64,000 nt of DNA from Mycobacterium sp. SMC-8 (GCF_025263565.1 NZ_CP079865.1:1-64000), one strand, 5' to 3'. Shown: positions 19,105 to 27,732, counted from the first letter of the stretch. The notes: generated from the sequence alone by a model not told the origin. Numbers and translations are program-made.

Positions 19105-19722
19105 CTATGTGGCCGTTGCCGTACGCACGTTCACCGGCACCTTGGCGCGGTCGCGGCGAGCATTGAACGCGGACACGATCTCGAACAGGCCGAGGGCAAC
19201 GAGGAACGCGCCCGTCACCATGGCGAGAAGGACGATCGACGAGAACGGCAGCAGCAGCACGACGATGCCGGCCAGCACGGACACGATTCCGAACAAGATA
19301 TCCCAGGCACGTCCAGACGTTTCGGTGCCGCTGATCGCCGCGACCGTCGTCGCGACCCCTCTGATGATGAAGCTGATACCGATGTAGATGCTGAACAGCA
19401 GAATCGAGAACGGTTCGCCGAAGTACCGAAAGGTCAGAACCGCGAGAATTACCGATACGGCGCCGCTGACGAACAGGAGTGCGCGACCACCACCCGATAG
19501 GTCCGCCGCCATCGCAATGAACAGCTGTCCAAGGCCGACGACAAGCAGTGACACACCGAACAGCGCCGCGGCGACGAGGACGGTCTTTCCCGGCCACACC
19601 AGCATCAGCACGCCGAGGATGATCGCCAGCACCCCAGACGCCAAAAACACTTTCCACCTGTGCGGCACGAGTTTCGAAGGGTCGACGATCGGCGTTTCCG
19701 GCTGGCCTACCGCAGAAGTCAC
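19105..19722 (-). CDS. HdeD-family (DUF308) membrane protein
   Basis: A 205-residue membrane protein with six hydrophobic helices in three pairs, starting WKVFLASGVLAIILGVLMLV and ALFGVSLLVVGLGQLFIA. This is the duplicated DUF308 arrangement of HdeD, linked to acid resistance in E. coli. The start is GTG 19722 behind AGGGGAG. It is flanked by two short tRNA-like direct repeats, so it may have come by transfer. The mechanism is unknown in this family. Confidence 0.82.
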   Translation of the reverse strand: MTSAVGQPETPIVDPSKLVPHRWKVFLASGVLAIILGVLMLVWPGKTVLVAAALFGVSLLVVGLGQLFIAMAADLSGGGRALLFVSGAVSVILAVLTFRYFGEPFSILLFSIYIGISFIIRGVATTVAAISGTETSGRAWDILFGIVSVLAGIVVLLLPFSSIVLLAMVTGAFLVALGLFEIVSAFNARRDRAKVPVNVRTATAT

Positions 19723-19922
19723 AAGAAATCTCCCCTAGATCCGGGTCATTGAGTTCCAACAGGAGTCTGCTCGGCTGACGCGTCGACCGCGTGCGCCCGT
19801 CAGGACCAAAATCGCACGTGTCGCTGGTCCTCGCAGGATGACCGGCATAAGGGTTCGCGGCGCCCACGAAACGCCGGCCGGCGCAGCGTTGCGCCACGCC
19901 GTCACCTCGATGGGGTACATAC

Positions 19923-19945
19923 GGCGACGGGAATCGAACCCGCGT
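19923..19945 (-). repeat. tRNA-Gly-like 3' remnant (possible attachment site)
   Basis: On the minus strand ACGCGGGTTCGATTCCCGTC reads exactly like a tRNA T-arm followed by the start of an acceptor strand, as in actinobacterial tRNA-Gly. No 5' half with a matching acceptor stem is found upstream. Such fragments are left at the far end of elements that integrated into a tRNA. Confidence 0.4.
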
Positions 19946-19951
19946 ATTCAA

Positions 19952-20564
19952 CTAGGGAAATACTCTCTACGCCCGAACGGTCAGCGATAGACGCCGGCAC
20001 GCCTGCGGGTCGCGTCCTGCACGGTGCGACCGGTCGCCATGCTCAGCGGTGGCGTCGAGCAGGCCGCAGAAGATCTCGCCATCAGCCAGTGGGTGCGGCA
20101 AATTCAGGAGCGCATCGCCGCCGGCTGGAGACGGTCCGTTCGGGCGTCACCACCGTCGACGCCGAGGTGGTGATCGGAGCATAGAGGGCGCCACCTGCGC
20201 ACGGCGAAGGGGATCGAATTCGGGTTTCCGCGGGCGGCCAGAAGTGTTTTCAGCCAGGGGAATTCGGATGCATTCATTTCGGGCGCCGCCCATGGCCGGC
20301 GGATACACGCAGCTGAGCAACCCCATACCGCTTGCAGGACAGGGCGATAGCTCGTCGCCGGCACGGGTCCCCGAACGCGTGGAAGAGGGGTGGACGCATG
20401 CGGGACGCGTCACCGGAGCAAACGCCCAGTGGGTCGAGGCTGCGCCAGCGGTTCAATTCAGTGCCGTCCGAACTCGCCAATAAGGTGGCGATTACCGGTC
20501 CAGTATCTATCCTGAATTGGCGGGCACAGCACGCCACTCGAAGGCCCACGGGGTGGGAGCGGAT
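19952..20564. other. Long region upstream of the EspR-like gene with no supported gene
   Basis: About 600 bases. Several open frames exist, but none has a convincing start and composition; a frame from 20039 (MLSGGVEQAAEDLAISQW) is too short to judge. The 3' part presumably holds the promoter of the regulator at 20565. Confidence 0.35.
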
Positions 20565-20972
20565 ATGACTACATTTGCAGAGCGATTGAACCGACTGTTC
20601 GACACGGTTTATCCGCCAGGCCGGGGACCGCACACCTCAGCCGAAGTGGTGGCAGCGCTGAAGGCAGAGGGCTTGACGATGTCAGCCCCCTACCTGTCGC
20701 AGCTGAGATCGGGAAACCGGACGAATCCGTCCCGCGCGACAATGGCTGCGTTGGCAAACTTCTTTCGGATCAAACCCGAATTTTTCACCGATGACGCCTA
20801 CTACGCGAGGCTCGACCAGGAGTTGACCCTGCTGGCCGGCCTGCGTGACGACGGGGTACGCCGTGTGGCGGCACGGGCGATTGGACTGTCGCCCCAGGCG
20901 CAGCGCGATCTTGTGGAACAAGTCGACGAATTGCGGCGCAGGGAGCACCTCGCCGACAGTCCATCGGCCTGA
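20565..20972 (+). CDS. EspR-like nucleoid-associated transcription regulator
   Basis: A 135-residue protein very similar to EspR of M. tuberculosis. The N-terminal helix-turn-helix (FAERLNRLFDTVYPPGRGP, then APYLSQLRSGNRTNPSRATM) is nearly the EspR sequence, and a helical C-terminal dimerisation part follows (LRDDGVRRVAARAIGLSP). EspR binds many sites and activates the espACD genes needed for ESX-1 secretion, and also shapes the chromosome. GGGAG precedes the ATG at 20565. The C-terminal half is less conserved than the DNA-binding half, so this may be a paralogue; its place right before the mobile region supports that. Confidence 0.88.
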   Translation: MTTFAERLNRLFDTVYPPGRGPHTSAEVVAALKAEGLTMSAPYLSQLRSGNRTNPSRATMAALANFFRIKPEFFTDDAYYARLDQELTLLAGLRDDGVRRVAARAIGLSPQAQRDLVEQVDELRRREHLADSPSA

Positions 20973-21085
20973 TCGGCCCCTCCCAGAGCCACGCAGAAGG
21001 TCTGGACACAGCGGTGGGGCCGGGGGGCCGGGGGTTCAGGCAACGAACGTTGCCGAATTGGCGGCATGTGGCCGCGGGTGGCTCG

Positions 21086-21311
21086 ATGTCTTTGATCCTC
21101 ATCGTCTTGGGTGGCGGAGGAGCTATCGCCAATGCCGACCCCGGAGGCAGCACGTCGGAAGTAGCCGGCTCTGGCAGCCGAAACAGCTCCTCCATTTCCG
21201 ACCGCTCCAGAGGCACGTCGCCCCCGGGATCGATGGCGACGTTCCGCAACCATTCTCGGAAGAGCCAACACCCACCGAAGAAGGTGCGTTCATTCCAGCA
21301 AAAACGGAGCT
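21086..21311 (+). pseudogene. Possible secreted-protein remnant cut by the IS3 end
   Basis: An open frame begins MSLILIVLGGGGAIANADPG, which looks like a signal peptide with an ANA cleavage site, and runs without a stop into the IS3 terminal repeat at 21312. It could be the 5' end of a secreted protein gene interrupted by the insertion. There is no other support. Confidence 0.25.
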
Positions 21312-21327
21312 TGAACCGTCCCGGGTT

Positions 21328-21588
21328 TCATGCACCCTCAGGTTTCTGTGATCCGGCCGGTCTACCGGTCACGAGTTGGGAATAGTAGCGGGCTTCGGCT
21401 TCGGCCGGCGGAATGCGTCCGAGGCGGTGCATCAGGCGCTGCTGGTTGTACCAGGCGACGTAGTCGGCGGTGATGTATTCGACGTCGCCCACGGTGTTCA
21501 GTGGGCCGCGGCGAAACGGGGAATCCGCCCGGACACATTCGTTCTTGTACAGGCCGATGGTCGTCTCAGCCAGCGCGTTGTCGAAGGC
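21328..21588 (-). pseudogene. IS3 transposase OrfB, C-terminal fragment
   Basis: Reads AFDNALAETTIGLYKNECVR and continues to a stop at 21328 within the IS end. The glutamate of NALAE is the third acid of the DDE catalytic site. The fragment continues directly from the N-terminal part that breaks off at 25000, with the Tn554-like transposon between. Confidence 0.88.
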
Positions 21589-21637
21589 TTGACCGGCTAA
21601 TGCGGGCTCAGGGAGCTGTGTTGGCGTGCGGAGTGGT

Positions 21638-21937
21638 TCATTGTCGGGGTGGTGTGGTGAGTTTGCGGAGTTGTTCGTCGTGGCGTTTGACGCGTGCGGC
21701 GAGTGCTTCGACGGCGGTGCGTAGGTGGGCGACGTCGGTGGCCAGGCCGGTGAGGGTGCGGGCGTCGGTTTGTCGGGTGCGGTGTTCGTCGACGATGGCG
21801 CGGAGCTGGCGGTCGCGGTAGAGGGTGGCGCGGCTGATCTGGGCGTGCTCGGCGACGGCGGTGAAGGTGATGGGCTGGCCGGCGGTGGCGAGGTTGGCGC
21901 AGACCCGTTCGACGCGCAGCAGGGCGGGTTCGTTCAT
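21638..21937 (-). CDS. tnpC: Tn554-type TnpC accessory transposition protein
   Basis: A 99-residue basic protein that begins MNEPALLRVERVCANLATAG. It has a helix-turn-helix-like part (TAVAEHAQISRATLYRDRQL) and a C-terminal coiled coil (LRTAVEALAARVKRHDEQL). Its ATG overlaps the tnpB stop by four bases. In Tn554, TnpC is not essential but affects orientation and frequency of transposition. It is shorter than the 125-residue Tn554 protein. Confidence 0.78.
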   Translation of the reverse strand: MNEPALLRVERVCANLATAGQPITFTAVAEHAQISRATLYRDRQLRAIVDEHRTRQTDARTLTGLATDVAHLRTAVEALAARVKRHDEQLRKLTTPPRQ

Positions 21938-23850
21938 GCGGATGCCGCTGCGGTGATGAGCGCGTCGAGTCGGGAGACGAGCTTGCGGTGGCGGTCGGCT
22001 TCGTTGATCCATCCCCGTTTTTCTGCGTCTACGGCCAGATCGTGGGCGTCGATGCGTTGGGCGGCAAGGACAGCGAGGTGGGTGGCGTCGGTGTGGAAGC
22101 TGGGACAGTGTTCGCAGATGTTGGCATACGGGCAGGACCCTTGCGCGGGTGCGCGTAGGCAGTATCCGCCGGCCAGGCGGGATTTGATGGCCGGGGTGTC
22201 TTTCCAGCCGGTGCCGGTGATATCGGTCAGCGGCAACCCGACTGCGGTGGTGGTGGGCAGCGCTCCGATATGACTTTTGGCCAGGTCCAAGGCGCGTTCG
22301 TATTCGGTGCGTACGGTGTGGTCGAAGAGGTGGGCATATCGCAGACTCATCTGGGAGGAGACGTGGCCCAGCAGTGCCATGAGGGCCTGCAGCGATACTC
22401 CAGCGTTGATCAGTGCAGTGGCATAGGTGTGTCGCAGTTGATGCGGTGTGATGTGTCCTAGGCCAGCAGCTTGGGCTGCCCGGTTCAGTTCTTCGCGTAT
22501 TGCGTTCTGGGACAGTCTTTTCCCGTGGTGAGTGAACAGGAAGTCGGCGGGGGCGCCGGTGCGGGGATGGATCATCGGTCGCCCGCAGGAGCGGGTTGTG
22601 GTGATGCGGTCCACGAGGGTGAGGACCTCGTCGTCGACGGGGATCATGCGTTCGGAGTTGAGCTTGCCGAGGGGAACTTTGAGCCACGATCCCTGGCCCG
22701 GGATCTCGTGGATGCAGTCGAGTTCGAGGTCGAGCAGTTCACCGATGCGCAGTCCGCAGGCCCGCTGCACCAGCAGGGCGTCAGCGGCGAGTCGGTAAGG
22801 TGATTTCGCCAGGGCGGCAGTGAGTGTGCGGTCTGCATCGACCGGTAGATATCGGGGCAGACAGCGGGGTGGCCGCGGCATGTCGGTGCGGAAGATCAGG
22901 CGCCGCGGTGGGGCGTCGTCCCATCCCCATTCGGTGATTTCGGCCAGGAAGTTGCCCACCGCGTGGATGCGTCGGATCCGGTCGGCGATGGTGATCGGCT
23001 CACCGGTGACGCTGTTGGTGGCGGTGGTCAGCGAGGTGATGAACGGCTCGATGTGCCGGCGGCGGTCCAGTTGGTTCAGCGAGGTCAGGCTGGGGTCGGT
23101 GGCGGCGAGGTAGCGGCCGAAATGTGCCAATCGGGTGGCCAGGGAGCTGACCGTTTTGGGCACGCAGGTGGCGTATTTGCGGTTCAGATAGGCCACGAAC
23201 TCCGGCCGCAGCGCCGCCGGGACGTCGGCCATGCGCTCCTCGAGGGTCAACGGGGCGACCGCCGGAGGTGCTTGGTCGTCGAGGATGCCGAGGTGGAACA
23301 GGATCTGGCGGGCACTGTGGGTGGTGCTGCGATAGTGCCTGGCACCGCGGCCGGTGCGTTCCTGTCGGCTATCGCAAGCGTGCAGCAACTCTTGCAGATC
23401 ATGTTCCCGCAGATCGGCCAGGGGGCGGGCGGTCTGGATCAGCAGGCGGGCGATGATCTGCGAGCCGATCGCCGAAGCGACCCGCTGACTGAAACCCAAT
23501 TCGGCTGCTGCGCGCAGGAACTGATCGAGGTCGGGTTGCAGGCAGCTGTCGGTCAGCTCGTGCCAGAGGCTGCAGAGTTTGCGGTGCACGAGGTAGTCGT
23601 AACCCGGTTGCAGCCGTCGGCTGACCATCAGGAACGTGATAAACGGCCGCGTCGAACAGTTCGCCGCCAACTGCTGCTGCAGTGGGATGTCGGCCCAGGT
23701 CTGGACTCGGGGCCAGCGCCGTAGAAACGATCGGGCGGCTTGGGCATAAGCGGTGTTGCCGCGGTCCCGGCGTTGTAGGTGAACCAGGTAGGCAGCGTAG
23801 ATCTGCGCCGGTGTTTCAGGGGCGGGAACGTAATCGTGTTCGGGCAGCAT
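21934..23850 (-). CDS. tnpB: Tn554-type TnpB large tyrosine recombinase
   Basis: A 638-residue recombinase, about the length of Tn554 TnpB (630). The C-terminal catalytic domain has the first arginine in RACGLRIGELLDLELD, the box HQLRHTYATALINAG, and GHVSSQMSLRYAHLF ending with the active tyrosine. Behind it lies a cysteine cluster (GSCPYANICEHCPSF) that may bind zinc and is shared with the TnpB at 34732. The N-terminal half is a large arm/core-binding part. The start is ATG 23850, overlapping tnpA by 35 bases. It acts with TnpA to cut and join DNA ends. Confidence 0.87.
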   Translation of the reverse strand: MLPEHDYVPAPETPAQIYAAYLVHLQRRDRGNTAYAQAARSFLRRWPRVQTWADIPLQQQLAANCSTRPFITFLMVSRRLQPGYDYLVHRKLCSLWHELTDSCLQPDLDQFLRAAAELGFSQRVASAIGSQIIARLLIQTARPLADLREHDLQELLHACDSRQERTGRGARHYRSTTHSARQILFHLGILDDQAPPAVAPLTLEERMADVPAALRPEFVAYLNRKYATCVPKTVSSLATRLAHFGRYLAATDPSLTSLNQLDRRRHIEPFITSLTTATNSVTGEPITIADRIRRIHAVGNFLAEITEWGWDDAPPRRLIFRTDMPRPPRCLPRYLPVDADRTLTAALAKSPYRLAADALLVQRACGLRIGELLDLELDCIHEIPGQGSWLKVPLGKLNSERMIPVDDEVLTLVDRITTTRSCGRPMIHPRTGAPADFLFTHHGKRLSQNAIREELNRAAQAAGLGHITPHQLRHTYATALINAGVSLQALMALLGHVSSQMSLRYAHLFDHTVRTEYERALDLAKSHIGALPTTTAVGLPLTDITGTGWKDTPAIKSRLAGGYCLRAPAQGSCPYANICEHCPSFHTDATHLAVLAAQRIDAHDLAVDAEKRGWINEADRHRKLVSRLDALITAAASA

Positions 23851-24898
23851 CGTATTCCGCCTTGACGTGGATGGGTGCCAGATGGATGTAGCGGGCTATG
23901 GTGTCGATGTGGGAGTGCCCGAGCAGAGCTTGCATCACCGCCAGATCCACCCCGGCCTCGGCCATCGCGGTGCCGAAGGTATGTCGTAACGCATGCGGGT
24001 GACCCGCGAGCACCCCGGTCTTGGCTCGGTGATACCGGAAGATTGTGCGTAAACCGGCCGCGGTCAAGGGTTGGCCCCGATGCGGGCCTTTCGCGACCAG
24101 GAATAGGAGGTTGCTGTCCGATTCGGGTCTTTCAACGAGCAGATAGGTTTGGATCAGCCCGGCGACCTCCACATCGAGAGGCACGCGGCGCTCCTTGGCG
24201 CCTTTGCCCATCACCTTCACCCAGCGGGCACCGATATCGACATCGGTCACGTTGAGGGTCAGCAGTTCTCCAGATCGAAGCCCGGACAACAACATCAGCC
24301 CAGCCAGTGCCCGGTCACGCCACGTCCGCAGGCTCGATAACAGCTGAGCGGTCTCGTGACGATTCAAGGCCCGCGGCAGCCGACGCGGTTCGCGCAGCCG
24401 CAGCGCCGATCGGCGTTTGGGCCGGACCAAATGTCCAAGCAAGCCGGTGCGTTCCTCAGCGCTGACCCGACGGGCTTCGCGGCCACTAGGGATCGGGCTC
24501 CGCAGCCTGGGGTCACGCAGTTCGCGGAACTGGTACAGGCCGGTCAATGCGGCAAGGCGGTGGTTGATGGTCGTCGACGAGTAGTGGTCGTAGGCCGCGC
24601 CGGTCATCGACACCACATTGGCGGGGCGCCCCGCGATCGGAGTCTGCCGGCAGTGCCGCATGAAGTCCAGCACCGTCTCGGTGGTCACCGCACTCAATGT
24701 GACATCGACGTCGTCGAGCCAACGGCAGAATGCCAGCAGGTCATAGCCGTAGGCCCGCAGCGTGCGGGGAGAATAATTCCGGTCGGCCAAATACCCCAGG
24801 TACTCGTTGACCAACGCGTACTTCTCACAGCCCGGACCGGACAACACCCAGGCGACATCGGTGCCTGGGTGCAGACGCAGCTGATGCTGAATCGCCAT
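23816..24898 (-). CDS. tnpA: Tn554-type TnpA tyrosine recombinase
   Basis: A recombinase of 360 residues. It has an N-terminal SAM-like core-binding domain (NEYLGYLADRNYSPRTLRAY) and a catalytic domain with Arg in LSGLRSGELLTL, HALRHTFGTAMAEAG, and GHSHIDTIARYIHL carrying the nucleophilic tyrosine. The start is put at ATG 24898 (MAIQHQLRLHPG); upstream in-frame starts exist. It is the first gene of the transposition operon and lies at the end with the 6-base spacer. Confidence 0.86.
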   Translation of the reverse strand: MAIQHQLRLHPGTDVAWVLSGPGCEKYALVNEYLGYLADRNYSPRTLRAYGYDLLAFCRWLDDVDVTLSAVTTETVLDFMRHCRQTPIAGRPANVVSMTGAAYDHYSSTTINHRLAALTGLYQFRELRDPRLRSPIPSGREARRVSAEERTGLLGHLVRPKRRSALRLREPRRLPRALNRHETAQLLSSLRTWRDRALAGLMLLSGLRSGELLTLNVTDVDIGARWVKVMGKGAKERRVPLDVEVAGLIQTYLLVERPESDSNLLFLVAKGPHRGQPLTAAGLRTIFRYHRAKTGVLAGHPHALRHTFGTAMAEAGVDLAVMQALLGHSHIDTIARYIHLAPIHVKAEYDAARTRLRSRP

Positions 24899-24999
24899 AA
24901 GACAAGTGCAACCCCGCCGCCTACCGCCAGTCAAGCATTTTCCTTGCTGGCGTGTCGTTTACGTGCCTGCATTCTCCCGGATTAGCCGGTCAACAGGCA

Positions 25000-25731
25000 A
25001 TCCCCAACACTGCCCACGGACGGGCGAATTTCCGAAAGGCTCAGTGTCTCACCGAATCTCACACTCGTGTACTGCGAGCCGGCGTCGCTGTGATGGATTG
25101 CGCCGTCGACGGGATGGCCTTGGCGGGCACGCAGTGCAGCGGCCTGACGCAGCGCGGATTCGACGAAGCGGGTGTGCTTGGACGCCGAGGCTTCCCAGCC
25201 CACGATCGACCCGGCGTAGGCGTCGATGACGAACGCGACGTAGACGAACACGCCGGTGACGAGCTTGACGTAGGTGAAGTCGGCCACGAGCAGCACGTTG
25301 GGTGCGGCCACCCCGAACTGGCGGTCCACCAGGTCCGGCGGTCGCACCGCCTCCGGGTCGGGGATCGTGGTGCGGACCCTCTTCTGGCGGCGCACGCCTT
25401 GCCAGCCGTTCTTGCGCATCAGGCGTTCCACGGTGGACTTGGCCACCGGGATGCCCTGACGCTGCAGATGGGCCCACATCTTCAGCGACCCGTACAGCGA
25501 CTCGGGCCTGCGGCGTCCGTGCTCATCAGGCTCGTAGTAGCCGGCTAGGATCTCGGTGATCGTGGCGTCCCACAGGGCCCGTTTCGAGGGCGCCCGCACC
25601 GCCCAGGCATGAAATGTCCGCGGGGCGATCGGCACGGCGTGCTCGGTGAGCACGCGGCAGATCGGAGCGACCCCGAAACGGTCCCGGTGGGCGGCGATGA
25701 ACTCGCAGACCGTAGCGGTCAGCGGCGGCTG
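25000..25731 (-). pseudogene. IS3 transposase OrfB, N-terminal fragment
   Basis: Includes the helper domain (PESLYGSLKMWAHLQRQGIP) and the rve integrase domain with the first Asp in VADFTYVKLVTGVF and the second in HHSDAGSQYTSV. It stops being IS3 after PSVGSVGD, where the transposon begins, and then reads CLLTG to a stop. In the intact IS it is expressed by -1 frameshifting from orfA, so it lacks its own good start. Confidence 0.87.
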
Positions 25732-26033
25732 CGCGGGTCGCTCTCCCGCACGAAGAAAGACGTTGCCGCCTTGAGGATTTCGATAGTCTGCTCCAGCTCG
25801 GCGTTACGCCGTTTCAACGCCCGGATCTCCGCAGCCGCCTCCGAAGAGACCCCGTCTCGATCACCGTCATCGACCTGTTGCTGGCGAATCCAATTACGCA
25901 GCGTCTCGGCGTTCATCCCCAACCGTTTGGACACCGCGGTAATCGCCGCCCACTCGCTCGGATAGTCCTCCCGGTGCTCGCGCACCAGACGGACCGCCTT
26001 CGCTCGGGTCTCCGGGTCGTACTTGCTCGGCAT
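25719..26033 (-). CDS. IS3 transposase OrfA
   Basis: A 104-residue protein with an N-terminal helix-turn-helix (KAVRLVREHREDYPSEWAAI and LGMNAETLRNWIRQQ) and a C-terminal leucine-zipper-like helix (IRALKRRNAELEQTIEIL). It binds the IS ends and is fused to OrfB by programmed frameshift. The start is ATG 26033 with AAGGAAGG upstream. It is intact, but its partner is split. Confidence 0.87.
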   Translation of the reverse strand: MPSKYDPETRAKAVRLVREHREDYPSEWAAITAVSKRLGMNAETLRNWIRQQQVDDGDRDGVSSEAAAEIRALKRRNAELEQTIEILKAATSFFVRESDPRSRR

Positions 26034-26160
26034 GACATGCACCTTCCCAAGGAAGGAGGTGCGCATCAAACGCGGGATGGTTCACTACGTACATAACCGG
26101 GGCATCTGCCGAAACTCGGCTCGGAACAAGGTTCTGAAGTGGTTTGCAAAAGGGGACACC

Positions 26161-26397
26161 ATGATCCCGAGGCACGCGGACTACCTACAACTAATGGAGT
26201 CTTTTCCCGCCGAGGAACTGCGACAGGTGCAGCACACATCACGTGTTACCTCCCAACGTCAACCCGTGAAAGCCAACGCCGATCCAGACCTGACGCGGCA
26301 GTTTTTAGCAACAGCCGATAACCTGCGCATCACAAAGGACGCCGCACTAGATCAGGCCCTGGCCGATTGGATAGCGAGTCGTCAACAGACCGGCTGA
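26161..26397 (+). CDS. Small protein, possible ribbon-helix-helix DNA binder
   Basis: A 78-residue protein. The second half (QPVKANADPDLTRQFLATAD then LRITKDAALDQALADWI) has the strand-helix-helix spacing of ribbon-helix-helix proteins such as partition or antitoxin factors. There is no ParA or toxin gene beside it, and the IS3 end lies just upstream, so it may be what is left of a pair. Start at ATG 26161. Confidence 0.45.
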   Translation: MIPRHADYLQLMESFPAEELRQVQHTSRVTSQRQPVKANADPDLTRQFLATADNLRITKDAALDQALADWIASRQQTG

Positions 26398-26527
26398 CGA
26401 CGGTCCTACAACTGAGTCAGAAGCCGAAACTTCCAGACATGTCGCCAACCTTAGCGAGAGCGCGCGCGCTCGCAGTCGAAGCGTGTTCGGGGGTCATACC
26501 CCCAGGGCGGTAGCTACTGTCGTCATC

Positions 26528-27439
26528 GTGGGGATACCTGATTTCCAGAGTTTGATGCGCCCAGTCCTCGTCGCGATACAGGGCGATGAGCCAAAGTCGC
26601 ACGCGCAGATCCGAGATACCGTCGCGGCTGCGCTCAATATTTCAGACGAGGACCGTCAGGTGATGCTGCCTAGCGGCAAACAGGAGCTATTTACCAACAG
26701 GGTGGCGTGGGCGATAACGCACATGGCTCAAGCTCAACTCCTTCTTCGGCCCGAGAGAGGGCGGCATCTGTTGTCCGAACGCGGCAAGCAGGTGCTGCTA
26801 GAGCATCCCGACAGGGTGGACCTCCACGTCCTCGCGCAGTTCCCCGAATGGCAAGAGTTTCGAAATCGCAGCAAGAGCGAGAAACAGGAAAAGTCCGACG
26901 ACAACGTCATCGAAAGTGAGCTGTCGCCTAGTGAGGCCGTTGGCGCTCTGGTGGAAGCCTCCTACGACGCCTTGGCGGCAGAACTGCTCGACCGGATCTT
27001 GGCTCAACCGCCAATCTTCCTGGAAACTCTGTCCTTGAAGCTGCTCCGAGCGATGGGGTACGGCGGTCGCGAGTCGCTGCTGGAGCACACCGGCAAGCCT
27101 GGAGACAGCGGCCTCGACGGGATCGTCCGACAGGATGCCCTCGGACTTGATCTCGTCGGTGTTCAGGCCAAGCGGTACGACAAGGACAACACCGTTTCGC
27201 GTCCTGACATTCAGGCGTTCGTCGGGGCCTTACAGGGCGCCCAGACGAGTCGCGGCGTATTTGTCACCACCGGAAGATTTTCGCCGGGTGCCAAGCAGTT
27301 CGCCGAGAATGTCGCGATGCGGCTTCGGCTCATCGACGGCAAGGAACTCACGAAGCTTATGGTGAGGTACAACGTCGGGGTCCAGGTGCGAGAGACGTTC
27401 GAGCTGAAGCAAATTGACGAGGAAACCTTCGAGGAATGA
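26528..27439 (+). CDS. Mrr-type restriction endonuclease
   Basis: A 303-residue protein with an N-terminal winged-helix part (IPDFQSLMRPVLVAIQGDEP, Mrr_N type) and a C-terminal PD-(D/E)xK nuclease domain: GYGGRESLLEHTGKPGDSG, LDGIVRQDALGLDLVGVQAK, where Asp and QAK form the active site, then GALQGAQTSRGVFVTTGRFS. Mrr enzymes cut methylated DNA and defend against foreign DNA. The start is GTG 26528, with no clear ribosome-binding site. It lies convergent to a GIY-YIG gene, between an IS3 and a phage capsid gene, so it is probably carried by the island. No methyltransferase is nearby, as expected for type IV enzymes. Confidence 0.87.
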   Translation: MGIPDFQSLMRPVLVAIQGDEPKSHAQIRDTVAAALNISDEDRQVMLPSGKQELFTNRVAWAITHMAQAQLLLRPERGRHLLSERGKQVLLEHPDRVDLHVLAQFPEWQEFRNRSKSEKQEKSDDNVIESELSPSEAVGALVEASYDALAAELLDRILAQPPIFLETLSLKLLRAMGYGGRESLLEHTGKPGDSGLDGIVRQDALGLDLVGVQAKRYDKDNTVSRPDIQAFVGALQGAQTSRGVFVTTGRFSPGAKQFAENVAMRLRLIDGKELTKLMVRYNVGVQVRETFELKQIDEETFEE

Positions 27440-27446
27440 GTACCTT

Positions 27447-27732
27447 TTAGCCGCTCCAGCGCGGCATGATGTTGTATCCAATCGCCGGATTGTTCGAACC
27501 GCTCTCCCGAATCATCGCGAATTCCATCGCGCGCACCTCGGCGTCGGTAGCTGTTTCAGACTCCCAAAAGATTTGCTTGCGCGCGGTGTAGTCCAGCCGT
27601 CCCTCCCCTAGATCAGCTTCAATCCGCGCCTTGGCGCTAGGACTGCCGAAATACGTCACACTGACGGTGATCCAGGCCAACGTAGATCATTCCGTTCGGA
27701 TAAGTGATCTTGTACACCTGCTTGCGCGTCAT
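27447..27732 (-). pseudogene. Stand-alone GIY-YIG nuclease-like protein, one frameshift
   Basis: From ATG 27732 the frame reads KQVYKITYPNGMIYVGLD, a GIY-YIG-like start (KITYPNG, IYVG). It then loses one base near 27675, and the rest continues in another frame as VTYFGSPSAKARIEADLG, RKQIFWESETATDAEVRAME and a C-terminal NNPAIGYN. Together these form a protein of about 94 residues of a small stand-alone GIY-YIG family. It follows the capsid gene by 20 bases on the same strand and is convergent to the Mrr gene. Confidence 0.65.

Larger units (their letters stand above)
21589..24999 (-). mobile_element. Tn554-like transposon with tnpA, tnpB and tnpC
   Basis: A 3.4-kb unit bounded by a perfect 12-base inverted repeat, TTGACCGGCTAA at 21589-21600 and its complement at 24982-24993. 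At the tnpA-proximal end, six further bases (TGCCTG on the minus strand, 24994-24999) lie between the repeat and the broken IS3 gene, reminiscent of the variable 6-base core left by Tn554. It carries only the three transposition genes, overlapping in order tnpA-tnpB-tnpC, with sizes close to those of Tn554. It sits in orfB between the codons for SVGD and AFDNALAE. Confidence 0.88.
21312..26084 (-). mobile_element. IS3-family insertion sequence, split by a nested Tn554-like transposon
   Basis: The terminal inverted repeats are TGAACCGTCCCGGGTTTCA at 21312-21330 and its near-complement at 26066-26084 (TGAACCATCCCGCGTTTGA on the minus strand). Between them lie orfA, the 5' part of orfB, a 3.4-kb foreign segment (21589-24999) and the 3' part of orfB. 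Without the insert the IS would be about 1.36 kb, normal for IS3. No clear target duplication is seen at the ends. Confidence 0.85.

Noticed and set aside
19923..20010. Complete tRNA gene
   Set aside because: Only the T-arm and a partial acceptor fit; the D-arm and anticodon arm cannot be formed and the length would be 79 without a long variable arm.
20039..20170. Short open frame starting MLSGGVEQAAEDLAISQW
   Set aside because: Only about 43 codons, no ribosome-binding site, and nothing recognisable; recorded as part of a region without a supported gene.
21589..24999. Recombinase-in-trio (RIT) element
   Set aside because: RIT units have three recombinases of similar length. Here the genes are 360, 638 and 99 residues, and the third lacks recombinase motifs, which fits Tn554.
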